The translations under genes were made by a program, and so were the position numbers. The notes below the pieces were generated by a model. The model saw only the letters and a program-made list of their open reading frames with translations. It was not told where the DNA came from and made no database searches. 64,000 nucleotides of DNA from JBFGJH01 sp041586155 (lineage in GTDB: Bacteria; Actinomycetota; Acidimicrobiia; Spongiisociales; JAENVV01): assembly GCA_041586155.1 (NCBI GenBank), contig JBFHAT010000009.1, positions 20,826 through 84,825 on the forward strand. Direction: 5' to 3'. Positions 26,103 through 34,011 of the stretch are shown piece by piece. Position 1 is the stretch's first letter, and the number at the start of each line of letters is the position of its first letter.

Positions 26103-27116
26103 ATGACACGAACTGCCCGCTGGCTGCTCCTGGTGGTCCTGCTCGCCGCATGCGGCGTGGAGGCATCCCCGGAGGGCCCGGCTCCCACCGACCCGCCCCC
26201 GGCGAGCGAACCGGCTGCGACGAGCACGGTCGCAACGACATCACCGTCCGCAACGAGTGATCCGACCACCACGACCACCACACCCGCAGCGTTCCCCGTC
26301 ATCGTGGCGACGAGCGCCGGGGACGTAGAGGTCCCGGCCCGGCCCGTCGCGATCGTGTCGTTGTCTCCGACGGCCACCGAGATGCTGTTCGCCGTCGGCG
26401 CCGGCGATCAAGTGGTGGCGGCAGACTCGTTCTCCAACTTCCCCCCTGAAGCGCCGACCACCGACCTGGCTGCCATCACCCCGAACATCGAAGCGATCCT
26501 CGCGTTCAATCCCGACCTGGTCGTCGCCTCATTCGATCCTGGCGATCTGGTGTCGGGGCTCGCTGCGGCCGGAGTGCCCGTCATCATCCAAGACGCAGCA
26601 GTGGTGCTGGACGACGTCTACGTCCAGATGGAACAGCTGGGTCTCGCCACCGGAAACCCCGAACCGGCCGACGATGCGATTGCGGAGATCCGTTCCCGGA
26701 TCGATCGAGCGGTGGCGTCGGTCCCCGACCTCGACCAGCCTCTGACCTACTACCACGAGTTGGACTCGTCGTTCTTCACTGCGACCTCACAAACGTTCAT
26801 CGGCGAGATCTACGGACTGCTCGGTCTCGAGAACATCGCCGATGCGGCCGATGCCGACGGGACCGCCTTCGGCTTCCCACAGTTGTCGGAGGAGTTCATC
26901 ATCGAAGCGGATCCCGACCTGATCTTCTTGGCCGACACCATATGCTGTGGCCAGACATCGGAGACGGTCGCCTCCCGACCTGGCTGGGAGAGTCTCACCG
27001 CAGTAGTGGAGGGACAGGTGATCGAGCTCGACGACGACATCGCATCGCGTTGGGGTCCCCGCATCGTCGACTATCTCGAGATCGTCGCCGCAGCGGTGGC
27101 GGAGGCGGCGGGCTGA
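26103..27116 (+). CDS. btuF: Cobalamin ABC transporter, substrate-binding lipoprotein
   Basis: A 337-residue lipoprotein: signal sequence with lipobox LLAACG (Cys near residue 17), a Pro/Thr/Ser-rich tether to about residue 60, then a periplasmic-binding-protein fold of the BtuF/FepB group (RPVAIVSLSPTATEMLFAVG, NPDLVVASFD, WESLTAVVEGQV). The ATG at 26103 is preceded by GAGGAGG. Control by the riboswitch immediately upstream and linkage to cobO identify the ligand as a corrinoid with good confidence. Confidence 0.92.
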   Translation: MTRTARWLLLVVLLAACGVEASPEGPAPTDPPPASEPAATSTVATTSPSATSDPTTTTTTPAAFPVIVATSAGDVEVPARPVAIVSLSPTATEMLFAVGAGDQVVAADSFSNFPPEAPTTDLAAITPNIEAILAFNPDLVVASFDPGDLVSGLAAAGVPVIIQDAAVVLDDVYVQMEQLGLATGNPEPADDAIAEIRSRIDRAVASVPDLDQPLTYYHELDSSFFTATSQTFIGEIYGLLGLENIADAADADGTAFGFPQLSEEFIIEADPDLIFLADTICCGQTSETVASRPGWESLTAVVEGQVIELDDDIASRWGPRIVDYLEIVAAAVAEAAG

Positions 27117-27118
27117 CC

Positions 27119-28144
27119 GTGACCTCGCACCCCTCCCGTCTCCCGGCGCGTTGGGTGGTGACGGCGTCGGCCTTGGTGGCGATTGCCGCTGCCGTGGGGG
27201 TCATGGTGGGGCCTGCCTCGTTGACGGTCGGCAACATCATCGGCGCCGTCGGGGATCGATGGTTGGGGATCGAGGCGACTGTGCCCCTCACTCCGGCACA
27301 GGACGCGATCTTGTGGGACATCCGCCTCCCGCGGGTCGTGCTTGGCATGATCGTCGGCGGAGGGCTGGCGGTCTCCGGAGCGGCATATCAGGGCGTCTTC
27401 CGCAACCCTCTTGCCGACCCCTTCCTCTTGGGAGTGGCGGCCGGTGCCGGCCTCGGGGCCACGATCGGAATCGTGTTCGGCCTGGATCGAGCGCTCCTAC
27501 CGCTGCTCGCATTCGTCGGAGCGGTCGCCGGGGTGAGCGCCGCCTATCTCCTGGGATTCTCGCTTCGCACCGGCCGCTCGGCCGGGGCGCTTCTCCTCGC
27601 CGGTGTGGCGGTGGCCGCCTTCCTGACGGCGGTCCAGACATACCTGCAGCAGCTCAATTCGGATGCATTGCGCGACGTGTATTCGTGGATCCTCGGTCGC
27701 CTCTCGACGACCGGCTGGAGAGAAGTGGTGTTGGTGCTCCCGTACGTCGCCATCGGCATCGCCGTGTTGCTCGCTTCACGGCGCTGGCTCGACGTACTCG
27801 CTTTGGGCGACGAGGAGGCGTCCGCACTCGGTCTTGATGTGGGCAAGACCCGAACGGTGGTCATCGCGGCCGCCACCCTCGTGACGGCGGCATCCGTTGC
27901 CGTGTCCGGGTTGATCGCCTTCGTTGGGATCATCGTGCCCCACATCCTCCGGCTGCTGGTAGGGACGAGCTACCGGCGGCTCATTCCTCTGTCCATCCTC
28001 GGCGGCGGGGCGTTTCTGGCGCTGGCAGACGTGCTGGCGCGGTCGATCCAGCAGCCGGCCGAGTTGCCGATCGGAGTGGTCACTGCGTTCATCGGCGCGC
28101 CGTTCTTCGCCCTGGTGCTCCGCACGTCGGGGCGACAGCCATGA
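27119..28144 (+). CDS. btuC: Cobalamin ABC transporter permease
   Basis: A 341-residue FecCD/BtuC-type permease with about ten membrane helices. Family marks include DIRLPRVVLGMIVGGGLAVSG, QGVFRNPLADPFLLG, ILGRLSTTGW, LGLDVG near the cytoplasmic coupling loop and GIIVPHILRLLVG. GTG start 2 nt after the btuF stop, and a 4-base overlap with btuD, so the three are translated together. Confidence 0.94.
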   Translation: MTSHPSRLPARWVVTASALVAIAAAVGVMVGPASLTVGNIIGAVGDRWLGIEATVPLTPAQDAILWDIRLPRVVLGMIVGGGLAVSGAAYQGVFRNPLADPFLLGVAAGAGLGATIGIVFGLDRALLPLLAFVGAVAGVSAAYLLGFSLRTGRSAGALLLAGVAVAAFLTAVQTYLQQLNSDALRDVYSWILGRLSTTGWREVVLVLPYVAIGIAVLLASRRWLDVLALGDEEASALGLDVGKTRTVVIAAATLVTAASVAVSGLIAFVGIIVPHILRLLVGTSYRRLIPLSILGGGAFLALADVLARSIQQPAELPIGVVTAFIGAPFFALVLRTSGRQP

Positions 28145-28938
28145 GCCACTTGAGTGCCCAGGGCATCACCGTCGAGGTGGATGGCCGGGTCCTGGTCGAC
28201 TCCTTTGCGTTTGACGCACCGACCGGCTCATGGACGACGATCATCGGACCCAATGGGGCGGGCAAGACCACGCTGATTCGAGCGATGCTCGGTCTCGTCC
28301 GCTATTCCGGCGGTGTCCTACTCGACGGGCGATCAGTGAACGGCCGTGCGCTGGCGCGAAGGGTCGCCTACGTGCCTCAAAGGCCGGAGCGGCCGCCCGG
28401 AATGAGGGTGGTCGATTACGTGACGTTGGGGCGTACGCCACACCTCGGCTATTTCGGCCGAGAATCGGAGCGGGACTGGGCGGCTGTCAACGAAGCGCTC
28501 GCCGTGATGGATCTCGGTGAGCTCGCCGCCCGCGACGTCGCCAGCCTGTCGGGTGGCGAGGCGCAGCGGGTGGCGCTGGCCCGCGCGGTCGCTCAGGAGG
28601 CCACGTTGTTGATTCTCGACGAGCCCACGACGGGGCTCGATATCGGCCGCCAGCAGGAAGTGATGGCGCTGATCGACGGCCTGCGGCGGGCACGCTCACT
28701 CACGGTGATCGCGACGATGCACGATCTGACCATCGCTGCGCAGGTGTCGGATGTCGTCATGCTCATGAACGGCGGCCGTCTCATCCATCGGGGATCGGCG
28801 GGCGACGTGGTCACACCCGACCTCATCGGAGAGCACTACGGTGCGGAGGTGGCAGTGATCACCGACGAGGACGGACACCTCCATGTCATCCCCAAGCGTT
28901 CGGGGACGGCGGGAAGATCGATGATGGAGCAACGATGA
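28141..28938 (+). CDS. btuD: Cobalamin ABC transporter ATP-binding protein
   Basis: A 265-residue ABC ATPase: Walker A GPNGAGKTT, Q-loop YVPQRPERP, signature LSGGEAQR, Walker B LLILDEP, D-loop TTGLD and switch His in MHDL. Residues after about 230 form a short acidic C-terminal strand (VITDEDGHLHVIP) common in this FecE/BtuD branch. It overlaps btuC (ATGA) and cobO (ATGA). Confidence 0.94.
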   Translation: MSHLSAQGITVEVDGRVLVDSFAFDAPTGSWTTIIGPNGAGKTTLIRAMLGLVRYSGGVLLDGRSVNGRALARRVAYVPQRPERPPGMRVVDYVTLGRTPHLGYFGRESERDWAAVNEALAVMDLGELAARDVASLSGGEAQRVALARAVAQEATLLILDEPTTGLDIGRQQEVMALIDGLRRARSLTVIATMHDLTIAAQVSDVVMLMNGGRLIHRGSAGDVVTPDLIGEHYGAEVAVITDEDGHLHVIPKRSGTAGRSMMEQR

Positions 28939-29498
28939 CCGAGGTTCCTCCCACCGAGATCGAACGCACGCCGTTGCGCACCGTCCCCTCGCTCGTGCTG
29001 GTCAACACGGGCGACGGGAAGGGGAAGACGTCGGCGGCGATAGGCGTCATGATCCGGGCGGTCGCACTGGGCTGGAAGGTGGCGGTGGTTCAGTTCCTCA
29101 AGTCGGGCGACTGGCACTCCGGCGAGGAGGAGGTCGCCCGCCGGCTAGGGGTCGATTGGTGGAGTCTCGGAGATGGCTTCACGTGGGATTCGGATGACCT
29201 CGACGAGTCGGAGGCTGTCGCTCGGGAGGCGTGGAAGCACAGTCAGCAATTGATCAGAGCGGGCCAGCACCGGCTGGTGATCCTGGACGAAATCACTTAT
29301 CCGGTGACTTGGGGCTGGATCGAGGTATCCGAGGTCGTGGACTCCGTGGCCCACCGTCCGCCCAAAGTGAACGTCATGGTCACGGGTCGAGACTGCCCAA
29401 ACGAGCTGATCGATCTGGCCGACACTGTGACGGAGATGGTCTCTGTGAAGCACGCTTTCGATGAAGGAATCGCTGCCAAGAAGGGCATCGACTACTGA
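28935..29498 (+). CDS. cobO: Cob(I)alamin adenosyltransferase (CobA/CobO type)
   Basis: A 187-residue P-loop adenosyltransferase attaching the 5'-deoxyadenosyl group of ATP to the cobalt of corrinoids. The modified P-loop GDGKGKTSAAIG, VVQFLKSGDW, VILDEITYPV and VMVTGRDCP are diagnostic. Placing it last in the riboswitch-controlled btu operon links uptake directly to cofactor activation. Its last 7 bases overlap the end of the convergent gene. Confidence 0.95.
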   Translation: MTEVPPTEIERTPLRTVPSLVLVNTGDGKGKTSAAIGVMIRAVALGWKVAVVQFLKSGDWHSGEEEVARRLGVDWWSLGDGFTWDSDDLDESEAVAREAWKHSQQLIRAGQHRLVILDEITYPVTWGWIEVSEVVDSVAHRPPKVNVMVTGRDCPNELIDLADTVTEMVSVKHAFDEGIAAKKGIDY

Positions 29499-30217
29499 TC
29501 CGACGTCTTCGGGGAGCGCCCCATCCGCTTGGCGCCCCACACGAGCCGGGGATGAGCGTCGCGCGGCGGCCAGTAGCCATCACGCAGGTAAGCCCAGAAC
29601 TCGAATGGGTTGTTGAAATAGGCAGCCGTTTCGATCAGCTTGCCGAGTTGCTCGCGATCCCGGAGCCACGCCAGCAGACCCCAAGCCAACCCGACGACCA
29701 TCCAGCCCAGGTAGGAGAGCTGAAACAGCGGCCCGAAGGCTCGGTTCTGGAAGACGTGAAGGAATTCGTGGTTGCGAATGAACCGGAGCCGCCGTGCGGG
29801 GGCGCCGTCTCCGTCGAGGCCCACTCGGCCGCCCGCATTCGATACGACATTGCCGACAGAGAAGGCATAGGCGGGCTTCATAGCGAAACCCCCTTCATAG
29901 ACGTGGACGTTGGAGCGGTTCGACAGGTCGAACCGGTACCCGGAATCGCGTCTGGCCGCTTGCACACCGTGCAGGGCGAGGGCGACCGTCGTTCCCACGA
30001 GTGCCCAGGTCGAATCGAGCACGAAGGCGGTCCATCCGCGCCAGGAACGCCAGTGGTAGATCCCCGTGAGACCGGAGATCGCGCCGTTGATCGCAGCCAC
30101 GGGGATCAGCAACCACTCGAGTCCGATGAGGCCGGTCAGGGCCCATGCCAGGCCGCCGCCGCCCGCCGAAGTCAGGAGGGCCTCGACCCAGGCTGAGCTC
30201 GTCGGCCTCCTCGTCAC
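29492..30217 (-). CDS. Membrane protein with HExxH motif
   Basis: A 241-residue protein with about four membrane segments (for example residues 10-30, 32-55, 60-85 and a segment near 190-205). The motif NHEFLHVFQNRAFGPLF has the HExxH form of zinc peptidases and resembles a widespread group of membrane proteins carrying HExxHxxQxxxxGPLF. Start GTG 30217 overlaps the stop of the CPBP protease (GTGA), so the two are probably one functional unit. Protease activity is inferred from the motif only. Upstream frame is open but covered by the CPBP gene. Confidence 0.68.
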   Translation of the reverse strand: MTRRPTSSAWVEALLTSAGGGGLAWALTGLIGLEWLLIPVAAINGAISGLTGIYHWRSWRGWTAFVLDSTWALVGTTVALALHGVQAARRDSGYRFDLSNRSNVHVYEGGFAMKPAYAFSVGNVVSNAGGRVGLDGDGAPARRLRFIRNHEFLHVFQNRAFGPLFQLSYLGWMVVGLAWGLLAWLRDREQLGKLIETAAYFNNPFEFWAYLRDGYWPPRDAHPRLVWGAKRMGRSPKTSDQ

Positions 30218-31050
30218 AGCAGCCCGCGCTGGTACAGCGAGAGGAGATCCATCGAGCCCGCCACGGCGATATGTAACGCCGCGCCCCACCAGATCGAGCG
30301 AGTCTTGAGCGACAGGGTCCCCAGCGCCAGGCCGCCGCCGATCGCTCCCAACGCCTCCATGAGCGGCTTGCCGAAATGAATCATGTTGTAGGGGACGACC
30401 ATCACGAAGATCGCCGCATAGCCGAGCCGCCATTTGAGCCCGTGCACGAGAAAGCCTCGGAAGAAGAACTCGAGGGCCACGAACTGAATGGCGTACAACA
30501 ACCACCAGGCGAACATCCCCGGCCACAACGCCTCTCCCGAAGCCAGATCGTAGAAGGGGTACTTGGACTGAAACGAGGGAGCGAACGACGCCGCCACCAC
30601 CAACGGCGTGACCGCCACCAGCATGATCGTGTAGACCGGCCAGTGTGAGCCGATGCCTCGAACCCTGAGGCCGAAGTCGGCGATGGGCTGATCGAAGGCA
30701 ACGCGGATGGCGATCAGAGGGATGGCGACGTAGGCACCGACCTGCACCGCGGTCCAGATGCCCAGCCGCGTCAGCTGGCTGTCACCGATCAAGCCGGCCA
30801 CCGAGTCGGGATCAGCGCCCAGGCCCGCCGCCAGGCCGGGGACCCATCCCACCCGCTTGGCGTAGAAGTTGATGATGGTCAGCGACAGCGCTGCCACGAC
30901 CAACACCACGACCATCTGGCGGTCGGCTTTGGGTCTGCCCACCCGCAACCGATGGCTGGCGGCCAGCTCCTCCGCATCGCCGGCCACCTCTGTCACGTAC
31001 GAGCGCCAGAGTCCTGTCGGGCGGGCCCGCTCGACCACGGGGATGTCCAT
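30214..31050 (-). CDS. CPBP (Abi) family intramembrane protease-like protein
   Basis: A 278-residue protein with about eight membrane helices and the CPBP/Rce1-like active-site stretch LEFFFRGFL (Glu...Arg), followed by YNMIHFGKP with the conserved Asn/His and a last helix with HIAVAG. Most family members have a double Glu (EExxxR); here the first Glu is Leu. Such proteins process prenylated or membrane peptides, or act in bacteriocin self-immunity. The ATG at 31050 is 6 nt after TAACGT, a leaderless arrangement. Confidence 0.8.
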   Translation of the reverse strand: MDIPVVERARPTGLWRSYVTEVAGDAEELAASHRLRVGRPKADRQMVVVLVVAALSLTIINFYAKRVGWVPGLAAGLGADPDSVAGLIGDSQLTRLGIWTAVQVGAYVAIPLIAIRVAFDQPIADFGLRVRGIGSHWPVYTIMLVAVTPLVVAASFAPSFQSKYPFYDLASGEALWPGMFAWWLLYAIQFVALEFFFRGFLVHGLKWRLGYAAIFVMVVPYNMIHFGKPLMEALGAIGGGLALGTLSLKTRSIWWGAALHIAVAGSMDLLSLYQRGLL

Positions 31051-31056
31051 CGGTCG

Positions 31057-31062
31057 ACGTTA
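31057..31062 (-). promoter_or_regulatory. Putative -10 element, leaderless CPBP gene
   Basis: TAACGT on the minus strand, 6 nt from the ATG at 31050. Confidence 0.45.
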
Positions 31063-31079
31063 CCAAGCAGTGGTGAGAA

Positions 31080-31113
31080 GACGACGGCGGGCCGGTAGCG
31101 GCCCGCCGTCGTC
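31080..31113. terminator. Perfect 15-bp stem hairpin between divergent genes
   Basis: GACGACGGCGGGCCG and CGGCCCGCCGTCGTC pair perfectly around the loop GTAG. It lies between two divergently transcribed genes, where a terminator is not expected, and just upstream of the CPBP -10 box. It may end a leftward transcript from 31114-31405. That stretch (292 bp) holds no convincing gene; one basic 45-codon minus-strand frame at 31170-31307 is the only candidate. Confidence 0.5.
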
Positions 31114-31405
31114 AGTGGCGGAGGAGGCTAATTGCCTGTGCGCAATCACTACATTGCGACGGTCGGACCCTAGAACGACTTGATGAACGGATCCTGAATC
31201 CGGCCGTCCGGTGAATTTGCGACGACGCGTCGGCCGGCCGGATGCTTGACTCGGGTACGACCGCCCCCGCGGTGACCGGCAGGACGGCATCGGCTGGCTC
31301 TCCTCATCGGTTGGACACTGCCCTTCGTCGGTCGCGCAGCCAGTCGCCGCAGGTCGCCGCTGCCGGGTCGCTGCCGGCGGGGCTCGGAGGGAAAAGGAGA
31401 CGTGA

Positions 31406-32086
31406 ATGGGTGAAATCGTCCGGTTCGCCAGCAATGCGAAGACCGCCGAAGGCTATCTGGCGCTACCACCTCTGGGGGCGGGTCCGGCGGTGGTGGTCAT
31501 CCAGGAATGGTGGGGCCTGGTTCCGCACATCAGGGACGTTGCCGACCGGCTCGCGGCCGAGGGCTTCGTTGCGTTGGCGCCCGACCTCTACCACGGGAAG
31601 ACGACCACCGAGCCCGACGAAGCCGGCAAGATGATGATGAACCTCCAGCTCGAGACAGCGGCCAAGGACATGGCAGGGGCGATCGACTATCTACTCGGGC
31701 TCGACGCCACCACGGGCGCCGCTGCCGGAGCCATCGGATTCTGTATGGGCGGGGGACTGGTGTTGTGGCTTTCCACACTCGAGCCCCGTGTCGCCGCCTG
31801 CGTCCCCTTCTACGGAGCCATACCGTGGGATCAGGTCCAGCCCGACTATGAGCAAGCCGGAGCTGCGTATCTGGGTCACTACGCCGTCAATGACGCGTGG
31901 GCGACCATCGACGGTGCCCGTCGCCTCGAGCAGCATCTCACCGCGATCGGCAAGGAGGTCGAGATGCATTACTACGAAGGAACCGACCACGCCTTCTTCA
32001 ACGACGACCGGCCCGAGGTGTACGATCCGAGCGCTGCCGCGCTTGCTTGGGAACGCACGCTCGCCTTCCTCCGTGGCCGTTTGTGA
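31406..32086 (+). CDS. Dienelactone hydrolase family protein
   Basis: A 226-residue alpha/beta hydrolase of the DLH family, which opens lactone rings such as 4-carboxymethylenebut-2-en-4-olide. Visible: IQEWWGLVPHIRD with the substrate-binding Glu, the nucleophile Cys in IGFCMGGG, and the late TDHAFFNDD with the catalytic His. The catalytic Asp would lie in the NDAWATID region. AAGGAGA precedes the ATG. It overlaps the next gene by 4 bases (GTGA). Confidence 0.92.
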   Translation: MGEIVRFASNAKTAEGYLALPPLGAGPAVVVIQEWWGLVPHIRDVADRLAAEGFVALAPDLYHGKTTTEPDEAGKMMMNLQLETAAKDMAGAIDYLLGLDATTGAAAGAIGFCMGGGLVLWLSTLEPRVAACVPFYGAIPWDQVQPDYEQAGAAYLGHYAVNDAWATIDGARRLEQHLTAIGKEVEMHYYEGTDHAFFNDDRPEVYDPSAAALAWERTLAFLRGRL

Positions 32087-32673
32087 GTGATCCGGGCCCT
32101 GACGCATGGTCGAGACGGTATGCCCAGGCCAACACGCCGTGGGATCTGGGTGCGGCCCACCCCGAGCTGGAGCGTCGACTCGAGATCGACCCCGCCCTGG
32201 GCGTGGGAGAGCTGGGCCACGCCTACGTGCCCGGGTGCGGCCGAGGCCACGACGCACTCGCCCTGGCGCTCGCAGGGTGGATGGTGGTCGCCGCCGATTT
32301 TGCTGAAATTCTCGCCAGCATCGTCACGGCCGCCTTGGCGCCGCACGGTGGGCTGTTCGTCGATGGCGATGCACTCGCCGTGGACCTCGAGGTCGATCTC
32401 TGGTTCGACCACACCTTCTTCTGTGCGCTTCCGCCCCAACGGCGCGCAGAACACGGCCGGCGGGCGAGTGAAGTCGTCCGGCCGGGCGGCTGCTTGGTTG
32501 CGATCGTGTTCCCCATCGGCATGCATCCTCAGCACGGCCCGCCCTATCCGATGACGGTCGCCGCACTCGGCGACGTCTTGGGTGACACGTTCACCCTCGA
32601 GGTCGACGAGCCCATCGTGCACGGTCGAGCGCGGAGTGCATCCGAGCGTTGGGCGATGTGGCGGCGGGTGTGA
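32083..32673 (+). CDS. TPMT-like SAM-dependent methyltransferase
   Basis: A 196-residue class I methyltransferase of the thiopurine/thiol methyltransferase group: N-terminal WSRRYAQANTPWDLG, the SAM loop VPGCGRGHDALALA, acidic turn ADFAE, then DLWFDHTFFCALPP. Such proteins methylate sulfur, selenium or halide substrates for detoxification. GTG start coupled to the hydrolase stop, and a 1-base overlap with the next gene. Confidence 0.82.
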   Translation: MSDPGPDAWSRRYAQANTPWDLGAAHPELERRLEIDPALGVGELGHAYVPGCGRGHDALALALAGWMVVAADFAEILASIVTAALAPHGGLFVDGDALAVDLEVDLWFDHTFFCALPPQRRAEHGRRASEVVRPGGCLVAIVFPIGMHPQHGPPYPMTVAALGDVLGDTFTLEVDEPIVHGRARSASERWAMWRRV

Positions 32674-33317
32674 TGTCGGCCTACATTCCGTCTGTGACGG
32701 CAACACCGGAGAGAGGGCGAGCCATCCCCAATCGTGACGTGGCGCGCGCCCTGCCGTCGTCGCTCCTTTGGTCGTATGCCAGCATCTTGGCCGCAGCCGT
32801 GCTACTCGCCGCCGTCGGCATCCTCGCATTTGCCATGTACGGGGGCTTGTGGATCTTCGATCGGGGCAGACCGGTCGCCGTCCCCGCCTGGGAAGCACTG
32901 TCGGTGGCGGCATGGGTGGCCGGGCCAGTGGCGCTGGCCGGAGCGGTTTGGGGTGCGGCTTACGCGTCGACACTCGACCGCTCGGTACCTCGAACGATGG
33001 TCGGCACAGTCGTCGCGTTGATGGTTGGCGCCGGCCTCCTGGCGTTGGGATCCAGCGGATTCGCAGTGGCATCGCTGGCCATGGGCTGGGCCATCGCCAT
33101 TCCGTCCGATTCATTCGGCCGGGTGGGAGCGCGCGGCCTCGTGCCGGTGTTCGCAGCGTTGGCGCTGCTGGCCGCTGAATTCGGCCGGATTCGAGAGTTG
33201 AGATTGTGGCAGGTGATGGTGGCGGTGGGGCTGTCCCCGCTCCTCGCTGCGCTCTGGGTGTGGGTTTCCGACGCCTTGTGGACCGCTGCGGCCGCCGCAC
33301 GGAGCGGCGGCGACTGA
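32673..33317 (+). CDS. Hypothetical integral membrane protein
   Basis: A 214-residue protein with six likely membrane helices (around residues 35-62, 72-95, 110-130, 134-150, 155-170 and 180-205). No family was recognised. Its ATG lies inside the stop of the methyltransferase (TGATG), so the three genes from 31406 form a coupled set. Confidence 0.7.
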   Translation: MSAYIPSVTATPERGRAIPNRDVARALPSSLLWSYASILAAAVLLAAVGILAFAMYGGLWIFDRGRPVAVPAWEALSVAAWVAGPVALAGAVWGAAYASTLDRSVPRTMVGTVVALMVGAGLLALGSSGFAVASLAMGWAIAIPSDSFGRVGARGLVPVFAALALLAAEFGRIRELRLWQVMVAVGLSPLLAALWVWVSDALWTAAAAARSGGD

Positions 33318-33380
33318 GCCCGAAACCGTGGAACCCACTCGTTGCTACCGTGGTTTACCCGAGAGAGCACGGAGGGTGAG

Positions 33381-33986
33381 ATGACGAGCGCATACATCTT
33401 TGCAGCTGCCATCGGTTGGCCGCTTCTCGCCATCATGCTGTTCTTCGGCGGCGACTCCGATTTCGATCTCGATGCAGACGTCGATCTCGACCTCGACCTC
33501 GACATGGACGCCGACCTCGACACGGACCTCGATCTGGCCCACGGCGGCTTCGGCGACGTCTTTACCTCGATGCTCTCGATCCGCTCACTGATCTTCTTCG
33601 CCGCCTTCTTCGGCGCAGCCGGCCTGCTGTTCGGGATCGGCAGCGACTCGGATCTCGCCGTCTTGATCCTGGCGCTCGGATTTGGCGTTCTCGGAGCGTT
33701 CGCCAACGGATGGCTCACCACATGGTTGAAGAGGTCGACGACGTCGAGCATTCGCACTCGGCGAGACATCGAGGGTCAGGCCGCCCGGGTGACCGTGCCG
33801 CTCGGAGCGGATCACAAAGGACAAGTGGCGGTGATGATCGAGGGCCAGCCCGTTCGCATGACGGCGGCACCTTTTCGGGCGAGGGACGTGTTCGAGGTCG
33901 GAGATCAGGTCGTCGTCGTCGAGCTCGACGAGCGTGGTACGGCGCTCATCGCTCGACTCGATGAGCTTGCCCACGGAGATGGCTGA
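33381..33986 (+). CDS. NfeD-like membrane protein with Asp-Leu repeat
   Basis: A 201-residue protein: a first membrane helix (residues 5-22), an extreme acidic stretch about residues 25-53 made of Asp-Leu/Asp-Ala/Asp-Val alternation, then two further helices and a C-terminal OB-fold-like domain (GQAARVTVPLG, GQVAVMIEGQPVRM, VGDQVVVVEL). This is the short NfeD type that works with flotillins, and a flotillin gene follows 25 nt later. GGAGGGTGAG precedes the ATG at 33381. The acidic stretch is not a normal NfeD feature; it might bind divalent cations. Confidence 0.8.
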   Translation: MTSAYIFAAAIGWPLLAIMLFFGGDSDFDLDADVDLDLDLDMDADLDTDLDLAHGGFGDVFTSMLSIRSLIFFAAFFGAAGLLFGIGSDSDLAVLILALGFGVLGAFANGWLTTWLKRSTTSSIRTRRDIEGQAARVTVPLGADHKGQVAVMIEGQPVRMTAAPFRARDVFEVGDQVVVVELDERGTALIARLDELAHGDG

Positions 33987-34011
33987 AAACGGGTAAAGAA
34001 AGGAAGAGTTC

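Noticed and set aside
31170..31307. Small basic 45-codon minus-strand gene
   Set aside because: No promoter box or ribosome site and composition like a shadow frame; only the hairpin downstream speaks for it, so it is not listed as a gene.
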